A stretch of 64,000 nucleotides of DNA from an uncultured Pelagibacteraceae bacterium (GTDB lineage Bacteria > Pseudomonadota > Alphaproteobacteria > Pelagibacterales > Pelagibacteraceae), in NCBI GenBank assembly GCA_902619745.1, contig CACNFL010000002.1, positions 1-64,000 of the forward strand, given 5' to 3'. Below the pieces are notes generated by a model. It saw nothing but the letters and a program-made list of their open reading frames with translations, had not been told where the DNA came from and did no database searches. Position numbers and translations under genes: made by a program. Positions within the stretch are counted from its first letter, which is position 1. Every line of letters begins with the position of its first letter. This document shows, piece after piece, positions 52,257 through 62,371 of this stretch.

Positions 52257-52726
52257 TAGTAATAAACTCCTTTTTTAAAGGACTCTTTTGGAACTGCAGG
52301 CAGCTCACCATCGATATTTAGTCCTTCAGGTTCAGTATAAAGTCTTTGCGAATTTAATTCTCCTTGTTTTACTTTTTCACCATCTGCAAGTTTAGGAATA
52401 AATTTTCCCCATGGTTTCGTTGTGATTGGTGAAACAAAGTCTTTTGTTGTTCCATTTCTAAATTTTATTTTCCAGGAAATAGTTCCTTTTTCTTCTTCAC
52501 GTCTTACTCTTACGCTATGTCCCATCGGAGCAAAATCTGCATAACCTCTTACGTCAATCGCGTGATTTGGGCATGCTTTTACACATGAATAACATTCCCA
52601 ACAAAAATTTGGTTCTATATTTTTTGCACGTCTAATGTTTTCATCAATGTGCATTATATCTGATGGGCAAATGTCTACGCAATGACCACAGCCATCACAT
52701 CTTGTCATATATACAAAAGTTGACAT
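52256..52726 (-). CDS. aprB: adenylylsulfate reductase beta subunit
   Basis: CDGCGHCVDICPSDIMHID..CWECYSCVKACPNHAIDVRGYADFAPMG. Confidence 0.96.
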   Translation of the reverse strand: MSTFVYMTRCDGCGHCVDICPSDIMHIDENIRRAKNIEPNFCWECYSCVKACPNHAIDVRGYADFAPMGHSVRVRREEEKGTISWKIKFRNGTTKDFVSPITTKPWGKFIPKLADGEKVKQGELNSQRLYTEPEGLNIDGELPAVPKESFKKGVYY

Positions 52727-52757
52727 AATTTATTTTCTTTCCTTTTTTGTTATCATA

Positions 52758-53552
52758 TTAATAATGTTTTGGCTCTTCTCTTTTTATTCCTAGGCCAAAT
52801 TGCTCAGGCGCATCCGCAGGAGGTGGTAAATTATCTCTAGAACCGTCTGCTTCAGCCAAATTTTTTTGTATTGCTGCACCAGGCTTATAGAACATGTGAG
52901 CAAATTTAGACCAATAAACTCCACCAAATAAAACTAAATTTGATACTACAAACAATGCAAAAAATAAGAATGACAAACCTTCTTGACCATTAAATTGAGT
53001 GTAAGACCAAGCTAGCCCAAAAGTTGAACATGCTAATAATGCTAGGACAAACAAATCAGCTTTAATAATTCTATACCAAGGGTGCGCTTCTGCAGAAACA
53101 TCTACTCTTAAAAAAAACCAAAACCAAAATCCACCAACACATGTAAGTATTGCACCTACATGCCATAGCATTGACCAAAATGTAGAAGAGGTTTTATCTG
53201 CACCTGTATAACAAAACACTAACATTGCTGAAGCAATCCAAAAGATTATAGTTCCATACATACCAAGAACATGTGCCAATCTTCTTTTTCCAAAACCTAA
53301 TTCTGATGTTGTTCCAATGTCATAAACAGTAGTCTTAGCAATAATTTTTGCCTTCTCAGCGGCTCCAACCTCTCTTGTTGCCTGCAATTTTGCTTTTTTT
53401 GCATTGTTAAAGAAATAAGTTAAATTTTTATGGTGTATCATCTGAATAATTGTTCCAATAGCAATTAAAAGAACCATTGCAATGATAAAACCCTGCATAA
53501 CAACAGTAGGAACTACTTCTGATAATATCGAAAATGGATTTGTTTCAAGCAT
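52758..53552 (-). CDS. aprM: AprM-like membrane anchor for adenylylsulfate reductase
   Basis: Multi-TM protein directly upstream of aprBA; HVLGMYGTIIFWIASAMLVF. Confidence 0.82.
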   Translation of the reverse strand: MLETNPFSILSEVVPTVVMQGFIIAMVLLIAIGTIIQMIHHKNLTYFFNNAKKAKLQATREVGAAEKAKIIAKTTVYDIGTTSELGFGKRRLAHVLGMYGTIIFWIASAMLVFCYTGADKTSSTFWSMLWHVGAILTCVGGFWFWFFLRVDVSAEAHPWYRIIKADLFVLALLACSTFGLAWSYTQFNGQEGLSFLFFALFVVSNLVLFGGVYWSKFAHMFYKPGAAIQKNLAEADGSRDNLPPPADAPEQFGLGIKREEPKHY

Positions 53553-53665
53553 TTTACCCTTATGTATAATTATTTTAAATAATTTTAAAGTTTTCTAGTC
53601 TAGATAACTCATCATATCAACAAAAACTATTGATAAATTTGTCTTTAATAACAATTAAAAAATAT

Positions 53666-54061
53666 TTACTTTCTTTTGTAATGTTGTTTTTTTGGGATCA
53701 CAGACCTGACTCCTCCTTGCGGATTCTCTACATCCCCTACTCTTCTAGGAATTAGATGAATGTGACAATGCATTATTGATTGGCCTGCAGATTTTCCTGC
53801 ATTTGTGCCTATATTAAAACCTTTAACACTAGAATCTTGTTTTAAAATTTTTTCTTTAGTTTTTAAAATTAACTCGTTACATGCCTGAATTTCTTCTTTA
53901 GTAAGCTCAAAGTATGTCTCTACATGTCTTTTAGGAACGATAAGACTATGTAATTCTGAGACTGGATAGCTATCTATGGATGAATAAGCCAATTGATTTT
54001 CAAACTGCAGCTCTTCTTTTCTGATTTTGCAAAATATACAAGGGTTGTTTGGATCTTTCAT
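53666..54061 (-). CDS. HIT-family hydrolase
   Basis: CIFCKIRKEE; HCHIHLIPRR HIT motif. Confidence 0.92.
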   Translation of the reverse strand: MKDPNNPCIFCKIRKEELQFENQLAYSSIDSYPVSELHSLIVPKRHVETYFELTKEEIQACNELILKTKEKILKQDSSVKGFNIGTNAGKSAGQSIMHCHIHLIPRRVGDVENPQGGVRSVIPKKQHYKRK

Positions 54062-54063
54062 GT

Positions 54064-54807
54064 TTAAACAAGAGAATTATATATTTTATTTAACTTAGTG
54101 TAGCAACCAGTCTTTCTTCTCTTCCACTTAAGATCATTTATTTTTGAAACTGATGTTACTCCTTTACCAGATCCAATAAGAATTATTTCATCATAATCAT
54201 CAATTGATTTAATAGAAATATCTTTAAAATTAATTTTAATTTTCTTGCTTATAAATTTAAGTGTATTTCCAAAATAACAATTTTTTTTAGGTGAAAAAAT
54301 CTTTCCATTTTTTACAAAAACTAAATTTGAAGTACCAGTTTCTAAAATTTTATCATTAGCGACTAAGGCAATATCAAATTTAGTTGAGTCAACTTTGCTT
54401 AATTTTGCTAATATTTTTTTATAATAAAGATTTTTATAATTTGGCTCTACTCTTTTATATTTAAATAATAATAGATTAAAATTACTTTTTGGTTTCGGTC
54501 TTTTTCTAATTGATACTGATATCAGTTTTTTATTTAATGCTATTCGAAATAAATTATCAGCACCTTTGTATAGAGTGTTTTTGTCAATTAAATCTTTAAT
54601 AATATTTTTTAAATTTTTTTTTCTTATTCCATATTTTTTTGTAGATTTTATTAAGTTTTCTATGTGTGGTTTTAAAAGAATTAACTTAGGAGGTTTTCCA
54701 ACCATTCGCATTGTAGTGAATACACCTCTAGATCCCCAAAGATCATTGAAATTAACTTCTTTAAGATTACTAAGCTGATAAGATTTTTTTAATAAGAGTG
54801 TTGCCAT
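54064..54807 (-). CDS. pabC: class IV aminotransferase / aminodeoxychorismate lyase-like
   Basis: RGVFTTMRMVGKPPKLILLKPHIENLIKSTKKYGI; follows pabA/pabB-like genes. Confidence 0.75.
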   Translation of the reverse strand: MATLLLKKSYQLSNLKEVNFNDLWGSRGVFTTMRMVGKPPKLILLKPHIENLIKSTKKYGIRKKNLKNIIKDLIDKNTLYKGADNLFRIALNKKLISVSIRKRPKPKSNFNLLLFKYKRVEPNYKNLYYKKILAKLSKVDSTKFDIALVANDKILETGTSNLVFVKNGKIFSPKKNCYFGNTLKFISKKIKINFKDISIKSIDDYDEIILIGSGKGVTSVSKINDLKWKRRKTGCYTKLNKIYNSLV

Positions 54808-55327
54808 TTTCTGTTAAAAAAGATTCTGGATGAAATTGAAATCCATATATTTTGTTTTGATTATCCTCAAGGCCCATAGGTATTTTTGTTTTACTACATC
54901 TCATAGTTATTTTAATTGAAGTCGATTTGAATGGCTCCATTAATTTTAATGAATGATATCTACCAACTTTAAATTGTTGATTGTTTTTAAAGATTTGACT
55001 TTGATTATTTATTTTTATTTTGGATTGAAATCCATGATATATTCTTTTTTGCTGTATGATTTTACCTCCTTCATTATACAAAATCATTTGATAACCAAGA
55101 CAAATACCAATAATTTTTTTTTTTCCTTTATATTTTTTGTAAATTTTTGAAGTTGTAGGATAATCCTTTGGTGATCCAGGTCCTGGTGATAAAACGATCA
55201 CATCACTTTTATCAAGTAATTTATTATTTACCTCGAAAAAATTTGAACAGTTAACTTTATCAAATTTTGCAAATTGATGAGCAACATTCCAGGTAAATGA
55301 GTCTTGATGATCTATAATGTAAATCAT
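54770..55327 (-). CDS. pabA: glutamine amidotransferase, PabA/TrpG-like
   Basis: IDHQDSFTWNVAHQF; LSPGPGSP; GICLGYQMI; GFQFHPESFLTENG. Confidence 0.88.
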   Translation of the reverse strand: MIYIIDHQDSFTWNVAHQFAKFDKVNCSNFFEVNNKLLDKSDVIVLSPGPGSPKDYPTTSKIYKKYKGKKKIIGICLGYQMILYNEGGKIIQQKRIYHGFQSKIKINNQSQIFKNNQQFKVGRYHSLKLMEPFKSTSIKITMRCSKTKIPMGLEDNQNKIYGFQFHPESFLTENGNTLIKKILSA

Positions 55328-56538
55328 TTAAATAACTCCAATAAAGATTTTGCTTTAATATAATTTTCATTAAATTCTTTTTTAGGTGAGCTGTCTAATA
55401 CAACACCAGATGCGGCAGAGATTTCAGATTGATTTTTATAATTTAATATAGATCTAATTATAATATTAAACTTCATATCTTGATTAAATTTAATAAATCC
55501 AAAACTTCCAGTAAAAATGTTTCTACTTTCTTTTTCTTGATTATTTAATAATTCTAAAGTTCTTATTTTAGGGCAACCAATGACAGATCCACCAGGCATC
55601 ATTGCTTTAATGATATCAATCAATTTTGTATTTTTATTTAATATCCCGCCAATTGAAGTAACGTAATGAAAAAGATGCTTGTATTCCTCAACATATTTTT
55701 TTTTAAGTATTTTAACACTTCCAGGTTTGCAAATCTTAGATAAATCATTTCTTTCCATATCAACTATCATGTTATGTTCTTTGGTTTCTTTCTCATTATT
55801 TTTAAAATATTTTAAAGCTATATTTTTATTGGATAGTAATTTTTTCTTAAATGTGCCCGCTATTGGTTTTGTTATAATTTTATTATTTTTCTTATCAATT
55901 AATGTTTCTGGAGAACAACTTACTATCGAGTAATCCTTATCTTTTATCATAAATGACTCCGGAGAAGCATTAACACGCATTAATTTCCAAAAGAAATTAA
56001 CAGGATTAATTAATGATTTATTCTTATATTTTGTGCAAATTTTAATTTGATAAGTCTCACCTTGTCTTATTTTTTTTGAAAATAATTCAAAAATTTTTTT
56101 ATATTTTGCATAAGAAATATTTATCTTAAAAGGACTTAGTATTTGAGTTTTGTTGAATTGATAATTGAATTTATGTTTTTTAATATTAGATATAACTTTA
56201 ATATCTTTTCTTATTTTAATTATAGTCTCAGGTTTGTAAAAAATCCCTTTATAAAAATTTATTCTTTTTTTATTTTTTAAATTAATACCAATTAAATTAC
56301 ATAAAATCTCATAACCAAAGAAACCAAGATATAAATCAGTTTCTTTTTTGTACTTTTTTTTTTCTAACGAATTAAGAAATTTATGTACGTTTTTTTTTGT
56401 TAAAATAATTTTTTTTGAAAAATCTGTATAAATATTATAGCCATCTTCTACTTTATAAATAATTAAAGGTTTATCTGATTGATACAGATCCTCTAAATAA
56501 GGGTTGAATTTAAACTTATGCTGGTTGAGTTCTTTCAA
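55324..56538 (-). CDS. pabB: aminodeoxychorismate/chorismate-binding synthase component I, PabB-like
   Basis: chorismate-binding domain: KPIAGTFKKK; EHNMIVDMERNDLSKI; MMPGGSVIGCPKIRTLELL. Confidence 0.88.
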   Translation of the reverse strand: MKELNQHKFKFNPYLEDLYQSDKPLIIYKVEDGYNIYTDFSKKIILTKKNVHKFLNSLEKKKYKKETDLYLGFFGYEILCNLIGINLKNKKRINFYKGIFYKPETIIKIRKDIKVISNIKKHKFNYQFNKTQILSPFKINISYAKYKKIFELFSKKIRQGETYQIKICTKYKNKSLINPVNFFWKLMRVNASPESFMIKDKDYSIVSCSPETLIDKKNNKIITKPIAGTFKKKLLSNKNIALKYFKNNEKETKEHNMIVDMERNDLSKICKPGSVKILKKKYVEEYKHLFHYVTSIGGILNKNTKLIDIIKAMMPGGSVIGCPKIRTLELLNNQEKESRNIFTGSFGFIKFNQDMKFNIIIRSILNYKNQSEISAASGVVLDSSPKKEFNENYIKAKSLLELFK

Positions 56539-57736
56539 TTGCTTTCTCTACTATAGGTAAATGTATCAGACCTGCAAAAATTGATAATGCGATAGATCCG
56601 TACCATGCATAATCAAAATTTCCATTTAATTCATAAAATACACCCCCTAGATATGCTCCTAGGAAAGAACCAATTTGATGGCTTACGAAAACTATTCCAT
56701 ATAAAAGACCAACATATTTTGTTCCAAAAATATGAGCAACAATTCCATTTGTTGGAGGAACGGTAGATAGCCACAAAAAACCAAAAGTAACTCCAAAAAC
56801 TACAGAGTTAAAAATACTTGGTGGTAAGAAAATAAAATAAATTATGGAAACACCTCTTAAAAGATAAATAGCACTTAAAATTTTTTTCTTACTATACCTT
56901 GTTGCTAAATAACCGCTGGTAATCGTACCAGCCATATTAAATACACCAATCAAAGCTAAAACCATTGCAGGCGTCCAGTCAGGTAAACCTTTGTCTGCCA
57001 TATAAGTAGGAATGTGTGTTGCTACTAAAGCAATATGCCAACCACAAACAAAAAAACCTAAAGTGAGATAAATAAAACTTTTGTTTGCAAATGCCTCTTT
57101 AAGAGCATCTCTTGCTGTTTGATTGTTATCTTGATTAACTCCTACAGGTACTTTTGGAGTACTAACAAACAAAGCTACCACTAATCCTAATCCTAAAAGA
57201 AGAGAAAAATATAAAAGAGTATTTTCCCAGCCTGTTTCAACTAAGGAATATCTTACAAGTAAAGGTGATACAAAATATCCAAATGAACCTGCACATGTAA
57301 CAATTCCAGTTGCAATAGTTCTATTAGATGCTGGAAAATGTTTAGCTACTACTGATACCGGAATACCTATTGCAGTGGAGCCTAAGCCTATTCCAATCAT
57401 CACTCCTATGGTTAAAGTAAAATAACCTCCAGTATTATAGCCAGAATAAAAAAGCAAAACCCCAATTAAATAAAAAACAAAACCAATAAAGATTGCAACC
57501 GCTCCTCCGTATTTATCAGTAATTACACCAAACAATGGACTGAATACTCCCCAAAGTAATAACTGCAATCCCATAACAAAACCAAAATGAGAAATGGAAA
57601 TATCTAAGTCAGTATTAAAATCAAAATAAAACAATCCAAAAGTCTGTCTTATTCCTAAAGAAATAATTACAACAATAGAAGCAGCAATTAAGGTGATTAG
57701 TGCTTTTTTGCTAATAGTAAAACTTTCTGAACTCAT
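56516..57736 (-). CDS. MFS transporter
   Basis: 12 TM; LLWGVFSPLFGVITDKYGG motif. Confidence 0.88.
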   Translation of the reverse strand: MSSESFTISKKALITLIAASIVVIISLGIRQTFGLFYFDFNTDLDISISHFGFVMGLQLLLWGVFSPLFGVITDKYGGAVAIFIGFVFYLIGVLLFYSGYNTGGYFTLTIGVMIGIGLGSTAIGIPVSVVAKHFPASNRTIATGIVTCAGSFGYFVSPLLVRYSLVETGWENTLLYFSLLLGLGLVVALFVSTPKVPVGVNQDNNQTARDALKEAFANKSFIYLTLGFFVCGWHIALVATHIPTYMADKGLPDWTPAMVLALIGVFNMAGTITSGYLATRYSKKKILSAIYLLRGVSIIYFIFLPPSIFNSVVFGVTFGFLWLSTVPPTNGIVAHIFGTKYVGLLYGIVFVSHQIGSFLGAYLGGVFYELNGNFDYAWYGSIALSIFAGLIHLPIVEKAIERTQPA

Positions 57737-58911
57737 TTAATAAATTTTAATGCTTGTTTTATATCATTTATAATATCTTTAGGATCTTCAAGTCCAATAT
57801 GCATCCTTATTATATGTTCATCTTTATTTATATGTGTAAATTGTCTCTTACCTAGTGCTTGGTGTGTTTGATAAAGTGCTAAGCTTTCGAAACCTCCCCA
57901 ACTAAATCCATACCCAAAAAGTTTTAAAGAATTAACAAATTTTAACACTGAGTTTTTATTTTTTGATTTTATTTTAAATCCTAATAAACCTGATGCTCCA
58001 GAATAATATTTTTTCCATAATTTATAATTTTGACTACCTTTTTTATATGGATAAAAAACTTTAATTATTTTTTTCTGTTTTGATAAAAACTTGGAGACTT
58101 TAAGTGCATTTTCCTGATGTTTTTCCAATCTTACATCTAAAGTTCGAATACCTCTTAGAATTAAATACGCATCATCAGGACCTAATCTTAATCCTGAAAC
58201 TTTATTTGTTGCTTCTACTAATTTAAAAACTCGTTTACTTATGGCTAAACTGCCACCCATTACATCTGAGTGACCAGAATAATATTTTGTTGCAGAAACA
58301 ATCGACATATCAAAACCTAGCTTTATTGGTTTAAGAAAGTAAGGTGTCCCCCAAGTGTTATCTATGGCTGTATAAATTTTATTTTTTTTTGCCAATGCAA
58401 CTATTTTAGATAAATCTTGAAATTCAAAAGTGTTGCTCCCAGGATTTTCAACAAAAATAAGCTTTGTTTTTTTTGTAATTTTACTTTTTAGATCATTAAA
58501 GTCATTTGGATTGTAGAATATTGCTCTGATATTAAATTTTTTAAGGTATGTTTCTGTTAAAAGTCTTGATGGCGAGTAAACTGAGTCTGTAACAAGTATT
58601 TCATCATCTGGTTTAACAACGCTTAACACACCAAGAAATATTGCACCAAAACCAGTAGGGGTTAGATAAACCTTATAACATTCTTCAATTTTTCTTAAAA
58701 TTTGTTGTAAAGCATATGTTGTGGATGTTCCCTGTCGACCATAATCAAAATTTCCACTTACTGGATCTTTCAAATATTTATTCTGAGTTTTTTTAATATC
58801 CTGCATAGATTTAAAAATAATAGTAGAAGCTCTAACCACAGGAGGATTTACTGACTGATTATGAAAATCTTTAGCTGTATGTTTCAGGAAAGTCTTGAAG
58901 GAATTACCCAT
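57733..58911 (-). CDS. metC: PLP-dependent Cys/Met metabolism enzyme, cystathionine beta-lyase-like
   Basis: YGRQGTSTTYALQ; SATKYYSGHSDVMGGSL PLP lysine motif. Confidence 0.85.
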   Translation of the reverse strand: MGNSFKTFLKHTAKDFHNQSVNPPVVRASTIIFKSMQDIKKTQNKYLKDPVSGNFDYGRQGTSTTYALQQILRKIEECYKVYLTPTGFGAIFLGVLSVVKPDDEILVTDSVYSPSRLLTETYLKKFNIRAIFYNPNDFNDLKSKITKKTKLIFVENPGSNTFEFQDLSKIVALAKKNKIYTAIDNTWGTPYFLKPIKLGFDMSIVSATKYYSGHSDVMGGSLAISKRVFKLVEATNKVSGLRLGPDDAYLILRGIRTLDVRLEKHQENALKVSKFLSKQKKIIKVFYPYKKGSQNYKLWKKYYSGASGLLGFKIKSKNKNSVLKFVNSLKLFGYGFSWGGFESLALYQTHQALGKRQFTHINKDEHIIRMHIGLEDPKDIINDIKQALKFIK

Positions 58912-58983
58912 AATAAATTTGATATGTTATTAAGACAATGCTATATCCCATGAAAAACGTCAATAAAATTAAAATAGGACTAA

Positions 58984-59067
58984 ATGAGTTACCCAAAGAA
59001 ACATAGAGGTCGAAGAAAACAAGGATCTAAAAAAAGAAGAGCTAAAAGAAAAAATAAGAAGAAATAA
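58984..59067 (+). CDS. putative hyperbasic 27-aa microprotein
   Basis: Own translation MSYPKKHRGRRKQGSKKRRAKRKNKKK, with GGA-type SD-like stretch (ATAGGACTAAATG) upstream. Confidence 0.5.
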   Translation: MSYPKKHRGRRKQGSKKRRAKRKNKKK

Positions 59068-59075
59068 TTCTTCTG

Positions 59076-60194
59076 CTATTCTTTAATCCAACCACCACCA
59101 AGCACTTTGTGGCCAAACTGGTCTTTACGATAAAAAACACATGCCTGACCAGGTGAAATACCATCTTCAGGAATTGTTAAATTAACTTTAGCATTATTGT
59201 TATCTATAAGATCAACTTTTGCTTCTAGAAGACTTCCAGTAGATCTAACTTTAACAAATAAATTTTGATCTAAATCCTCTTTATTAGTTAATAAATTTAT
59301 TTCCTTTAAAGAAATCGTTTTTTTTCCAAGTTTTTCTTTAGGACCAACTATTATTTCATTTTTATCTGAATTTATCTTTAAAACATATAGGGCTTCTTTA
59401 TCTGAAACTTTAATTCCTTTTCTTTGTCCAATTGTAAAATTGATAATTCCATCATGAACACCAATTACATCTCCGTCTAAATTTTTTATATTTCCTTTTT
59501 GAAAGGAGTCTGGTCTAAACTTTTGTATTACAGAAGCATAGTCACCATTTGGAACAAAGCAGATGTCTTGACTATCAGGTTTATCAGCAACGTTTAAATC
59601 TAGATTTTTTGCAATTTCTCTAGTTTTGTCTTTTAACATTCCACCTAAAGGAAATCTTAAATAATCTAATTGTTCTCTAGTTGTATTAAATAAAAAATAA
59701 CTTTGGTCCCTATTTTCATCTATAGCTCTATACATGTTGGTAGTTTTATTTTTGGTAATACTTTTTACATAGTGACCTGTAACTAACGCATCTGCTTTGA
59801 GTTCTTTTGAAACTTCAAATAAATCTTTAAATTTTACAGTTTGATTACACTGAACACATGGAATTGGAGTTTCACCTTTTAAATAGCTCTCAACAAAATT
59901 ATCAATAACTCCTTGCTTGAACTTATCTTGGTAATATAAAATTTTATGCTCTATACCTAATTTGTGTGCTACACGTTTAGCGTCCATTATATCTTGACCT
60001 GAACAACATTGTTTTGATGCTGCTACTTCTTTACCGTCGTCATAAAGTTTTAGAGTTATACCAATTACATTATAACCTTCATTTTTCATAATGCCTGCCA
60101 CAGTCGAAGAATCTACTCCACCCGACATTGCAACAACTACGGTAGTATCTGAAGGTTTTTTATCTAAACCAATAGAATTTAAATCTTTATTCAT
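59076..60194 (-). CDS. mnmA: tRNA-specific 2-thiouridylase
   Basis: [45 protein letters not shown]. Confidence 0.96.
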   Translation of the reverse strand: MNKDLNSIGLDKKPSDTTVVVAMSGGVDSSTVAGIMKNEGYNVIGITLKLYDDGKEVAASKQCCSGQDIMDAKRVAHKLGIEHKILYYQDKFKQGVIDNFVESYLKGETPIPCVQCNQTVKFKDLFEVSKELKADALVTGHYVKSITKNKTTNMYRAIDENRDQSYFLFNTTREQLDYLRFPLGGMLKDKTREIAKNLDLNVADKPDSQDICFVPNGDYASVIQKFRPDSFQKGNIKNLDGDVIGVHDGIINFTIGQRKGIKVSDKEALYVLKINSDKNEIIVGPKEKLGKKTISLKEINLLTNKEDLDQNLFVKVRSTGSLLEAKVDLIDNNNAKVNLTIPEDGISPGQACVFYRKDQFGHKVLGGGWIKE

Positions 60195-60235
60195 AAGGTG
60201 GTATTTATACTTATTTACAATATAAGTTAAATTAA

Positions 60236-60406
60236 ATGATTTTAGATTATGAACCAGGTGACAAAGTCACTAATCCTCAAAAAAAAGAATGGGGAATTGG
60301 GCAAGTGCAATCTATAATTAACGATAAAGTGACAGTTAATTTTGAAAATGCTGGAAAAAAAGTAATCAACGCAAAAAACGTTGAATTAAAAAAACTAGGA
60401 AAATGA
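60236..60406 (+). CDS. DUF3553-family small protein (56 aa)
   Basis: Own translation [56 protein letters not shown]; overlaps next gene start (ATGA). Confidence 0.75.
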   Translation: MILDYEPGDKVTNPQKKEWGIGQVQSIINDKVTVNFENAGKKVINAKNVELKKLGK

Positions 60407-61173
60407 AGTTGAACTTAAAAGAGATTGTTGAAAATTTAATTGATAATTTTTTAAAGGCTGGAGATTTGGCTATTCAATTAAGAGAAAAGGGGTTGGTAAA
60501 AAAAATAAAATCAGACAACACTCCAGTAAGTAATGGTGATTTAGAAGTAAACAAATTTATATCAAAAAAAATTTCTGAGGTTACTCCTAATTTACCAATC
60601 ATTTCAGAGGAAACGTCTGAAAACAAAGACAATCTAAATTTGAGGGATTTCTGGCTTATTGATCCTATAGATGGAACTTATGATTATATTAATAATTTAG
60701 AAGAATTTACCATTAATGCTGGTTTGATAATTAATAAAAAACCTGTTGCAGGATTAATAAATGCTCCTGCAAAAAAAAGAATGTTTTACTCATATGAAAA
60801 AGGTAATGCTTTTGAGCTTATCAATGGTAAAAAAATAAACTTAAGTAATTTACCTGTCAAGAAATCAGAAAATTTAAAATTTATTTCATACTCAACTAAA
60901 ATAAAGCCTGAAATTCAAAAAATTTATGACGATTTGGGAGTAAAAGAAAATACTAGAATGAAAAGCTCTTTGAAATTCTGTGTTGTTGCTGCTGGTGAAT
61001 ACGATGGTTATGTTGCTGAGCCGAGAGCATATGAATGGGATATAGCAGCTGGTCATGCAATTTTAGAACATTCGGGTGGATCAATAACTGATTTTGAGGG
61101 AAATGAAATTTTGTATGGGAAAAAAGATTTAAAAAATCCAAGTATAATTTTAAAAAATAAAAATATTTTATAA
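60403..61173 (+). CDS. cysQ: 3'(2'),5'-bisphosphate nucleotidase / inositol monophosphatase family (CysQ-like)
   Basis: ISEETSENK; DFWLIDPIDGTYDYI; YEWDIAAGHAILEHSGG. Confidence 0.87.
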   Translation: MKLNLKEIVENLIDNFLKAGDLAIQLREKGLVKKIKSDNTPVSNGDLEVNKFISKKISEVTPNLPIISEETSENKDNLNLRDFWLIDPIDGTYDYINNLEEFTINAGLIINKKPVAGLINAPAKKRMFYSYEKGNAFELINGKKINLSNLPVKKSENLKFISYSTKIKPEIQKIYDDLGVKENTRMKSSLKFCVVAAGEYDGYVAEPRAYEWDIAAGHAILEHSGGSITDFEGNEILYGKKDLKNPSIILKNKNIL

Positions 61174-61316
61174 TGGATGAACAATTAAGAACAATATTAA
61201 TAATTATTGTTTCAGTTTCAATTTTTGGATTATTGGTGTTTGTTTTCGTAAAAAATTACATAAGAAACAAAATAAATCAGCTTGTAAAAGAAGAAAAAGA
61301 TAAAAAGTTAAAGTAG
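61173..61316 (+). CDS. small single-TM protein (47 aa)
   Basis: Own translation MDEQLRTILIIIVSVSIFGLLVFVFVKNYIRNKINQLVKEEKDKKLK; start overlaps cysQ stop (TAATG). Confidence 0.55.
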   Translation: MDEQLRTILIIIVSVSIFGLLVFVFVKNYIRNKINQLVKEEKDKKLK

Positions 61317-61871
61317 ATTTATTATTTTTAAATATTCGTCTTTTTCTATATCCATTACTTTTTTTGATGTTTCAAAATCAAATCCATTTCTTGAAAGTAA
61401 CGATATATCTTTTTTATAAAATAAAGTTCTGTTATCCTCTGCTCTAGCTGGACCAATTCTTTTCTTTTTACATAATTTTATTGCTGAAAAAAAATCTTGA
61501 TCAGAATTATCTTCTTTAATTTTTTCAACTGTATCTTTAATAAATATTTCGTTAATTCCTTTTCCAATTAAATAATTTCTAATCTTATTAATTGAGTTTC
61601 CTCTTTGGATCATACTTTTGGCTTTACTTTCAGAATAAAATTGATCATTTATAAATTTGTTTTTTTCTAAATCAGACAAAACAATATCAATCAGTTTATT
61701 TACATCTTTTTTTCTTACATCAGAAGCTGATAGTTTCATGTATTTTTTTAATAAATAAGTTTTGAGTTGTTGTTTTGAAGGAGCATACTTTTCAACATAT
61801 GCAAAGGCAAAATTACGCATCTCATCAACAGTTACTTGAAGCGTTTTTTTTCTATTTCTTATAGGAATCAT
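61308..61871 (-). CDS. recX: RecX-family regulatory protein
   Basis: RecX-like helical repeat architecture (SKAKSMIQRGNSINKIRNYLIGKGI). Confidence 0.8.
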   Translation of the reverse strand: MIPIRNRKKTLQVTVDEMRNFAFAYVEKYAPSKQQLKTYLLKKYMKLSASDVRKKDVNKLIDIVLSDLEKNKFINDQFYSESKAKSMIQRGNSINKIRNYLIGKGINEIFIKDTVEKIKEDNSDQDFFSAIKLCKKKRIGPARAEDNRTLFYKKDISLLSRNGFDFETSKKVMDIEKDEYLKIINLL

Positions 61872-61897
61872 TGCTAGATTTAATATAATATATCTAA

Positions 61898-62371
61898 ATG
61901 ATTGAACAAATTTATACTTATTTTACAATTGAGACACTTTACATGTGGATCAACCTTGGAGTTCTGCCTTTTTGGTTTATCTTGATAGTATTTCCGCAAT
62001 CACATTTAAGTAGAATTTTTGTAACATCAATTTTTCCTTTTTTCATATTAAGTGGCGTATATGTCTTCATTTTATATAAATCTTATTTAATTGGTTATGA
62101 TTTTAATGGAAATTTCTCTCTTTATCTTGGTCTAAATGAACTATCTAGATTGTTTGAAGACCATTTGTATTTGATGATATTTTGGACTCATTTTATAGCA
62201 ATAAACTTATTTATTGGTGGCTGGATTGTTAAAGATTCTCAAAAGTTTTCTATCAATAAAGTTTTGATGGCTGTTCCATTAATTGTGACTTATTTAATCG
62301 GTCCTATAGGTTTATTTTTATATTGGATAATTAGAATTTTTTACGCAAGAAGAATTAGTTTATATGAGTAA
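61898..62371 (+). CDS. ABA4-like (DUF4281) membrane protein
   Basis: four-TM; LWINLGVLPFWFILIVFPQSHLSR; NLFIGGWIVKDSQ; GPIGLFLYWIIR. Confidence 0.75.
   Translation: MIEQIYTYFTIETLYMWINLGVLPFWFILIVFPQSHLSRIFVTSIFPFFILSGVYVFILYKSYLIGYDFNGNFSLYLGLNELSRLFEDHLYLMIFWTHFIAINLFIGGWIVKDSQKFSINKVLMAVPLIVTYLIGPIGLFLYWIIRIFYARRISLYE

Noticed and set aside
57733-58983. Possible SAM riboswitch upstream of the metC-like gene
   Set aside because: SAR11 is known for SAM-V riboswitches, but the 72-nt gap at 58912..58983 shows no structure I could match.
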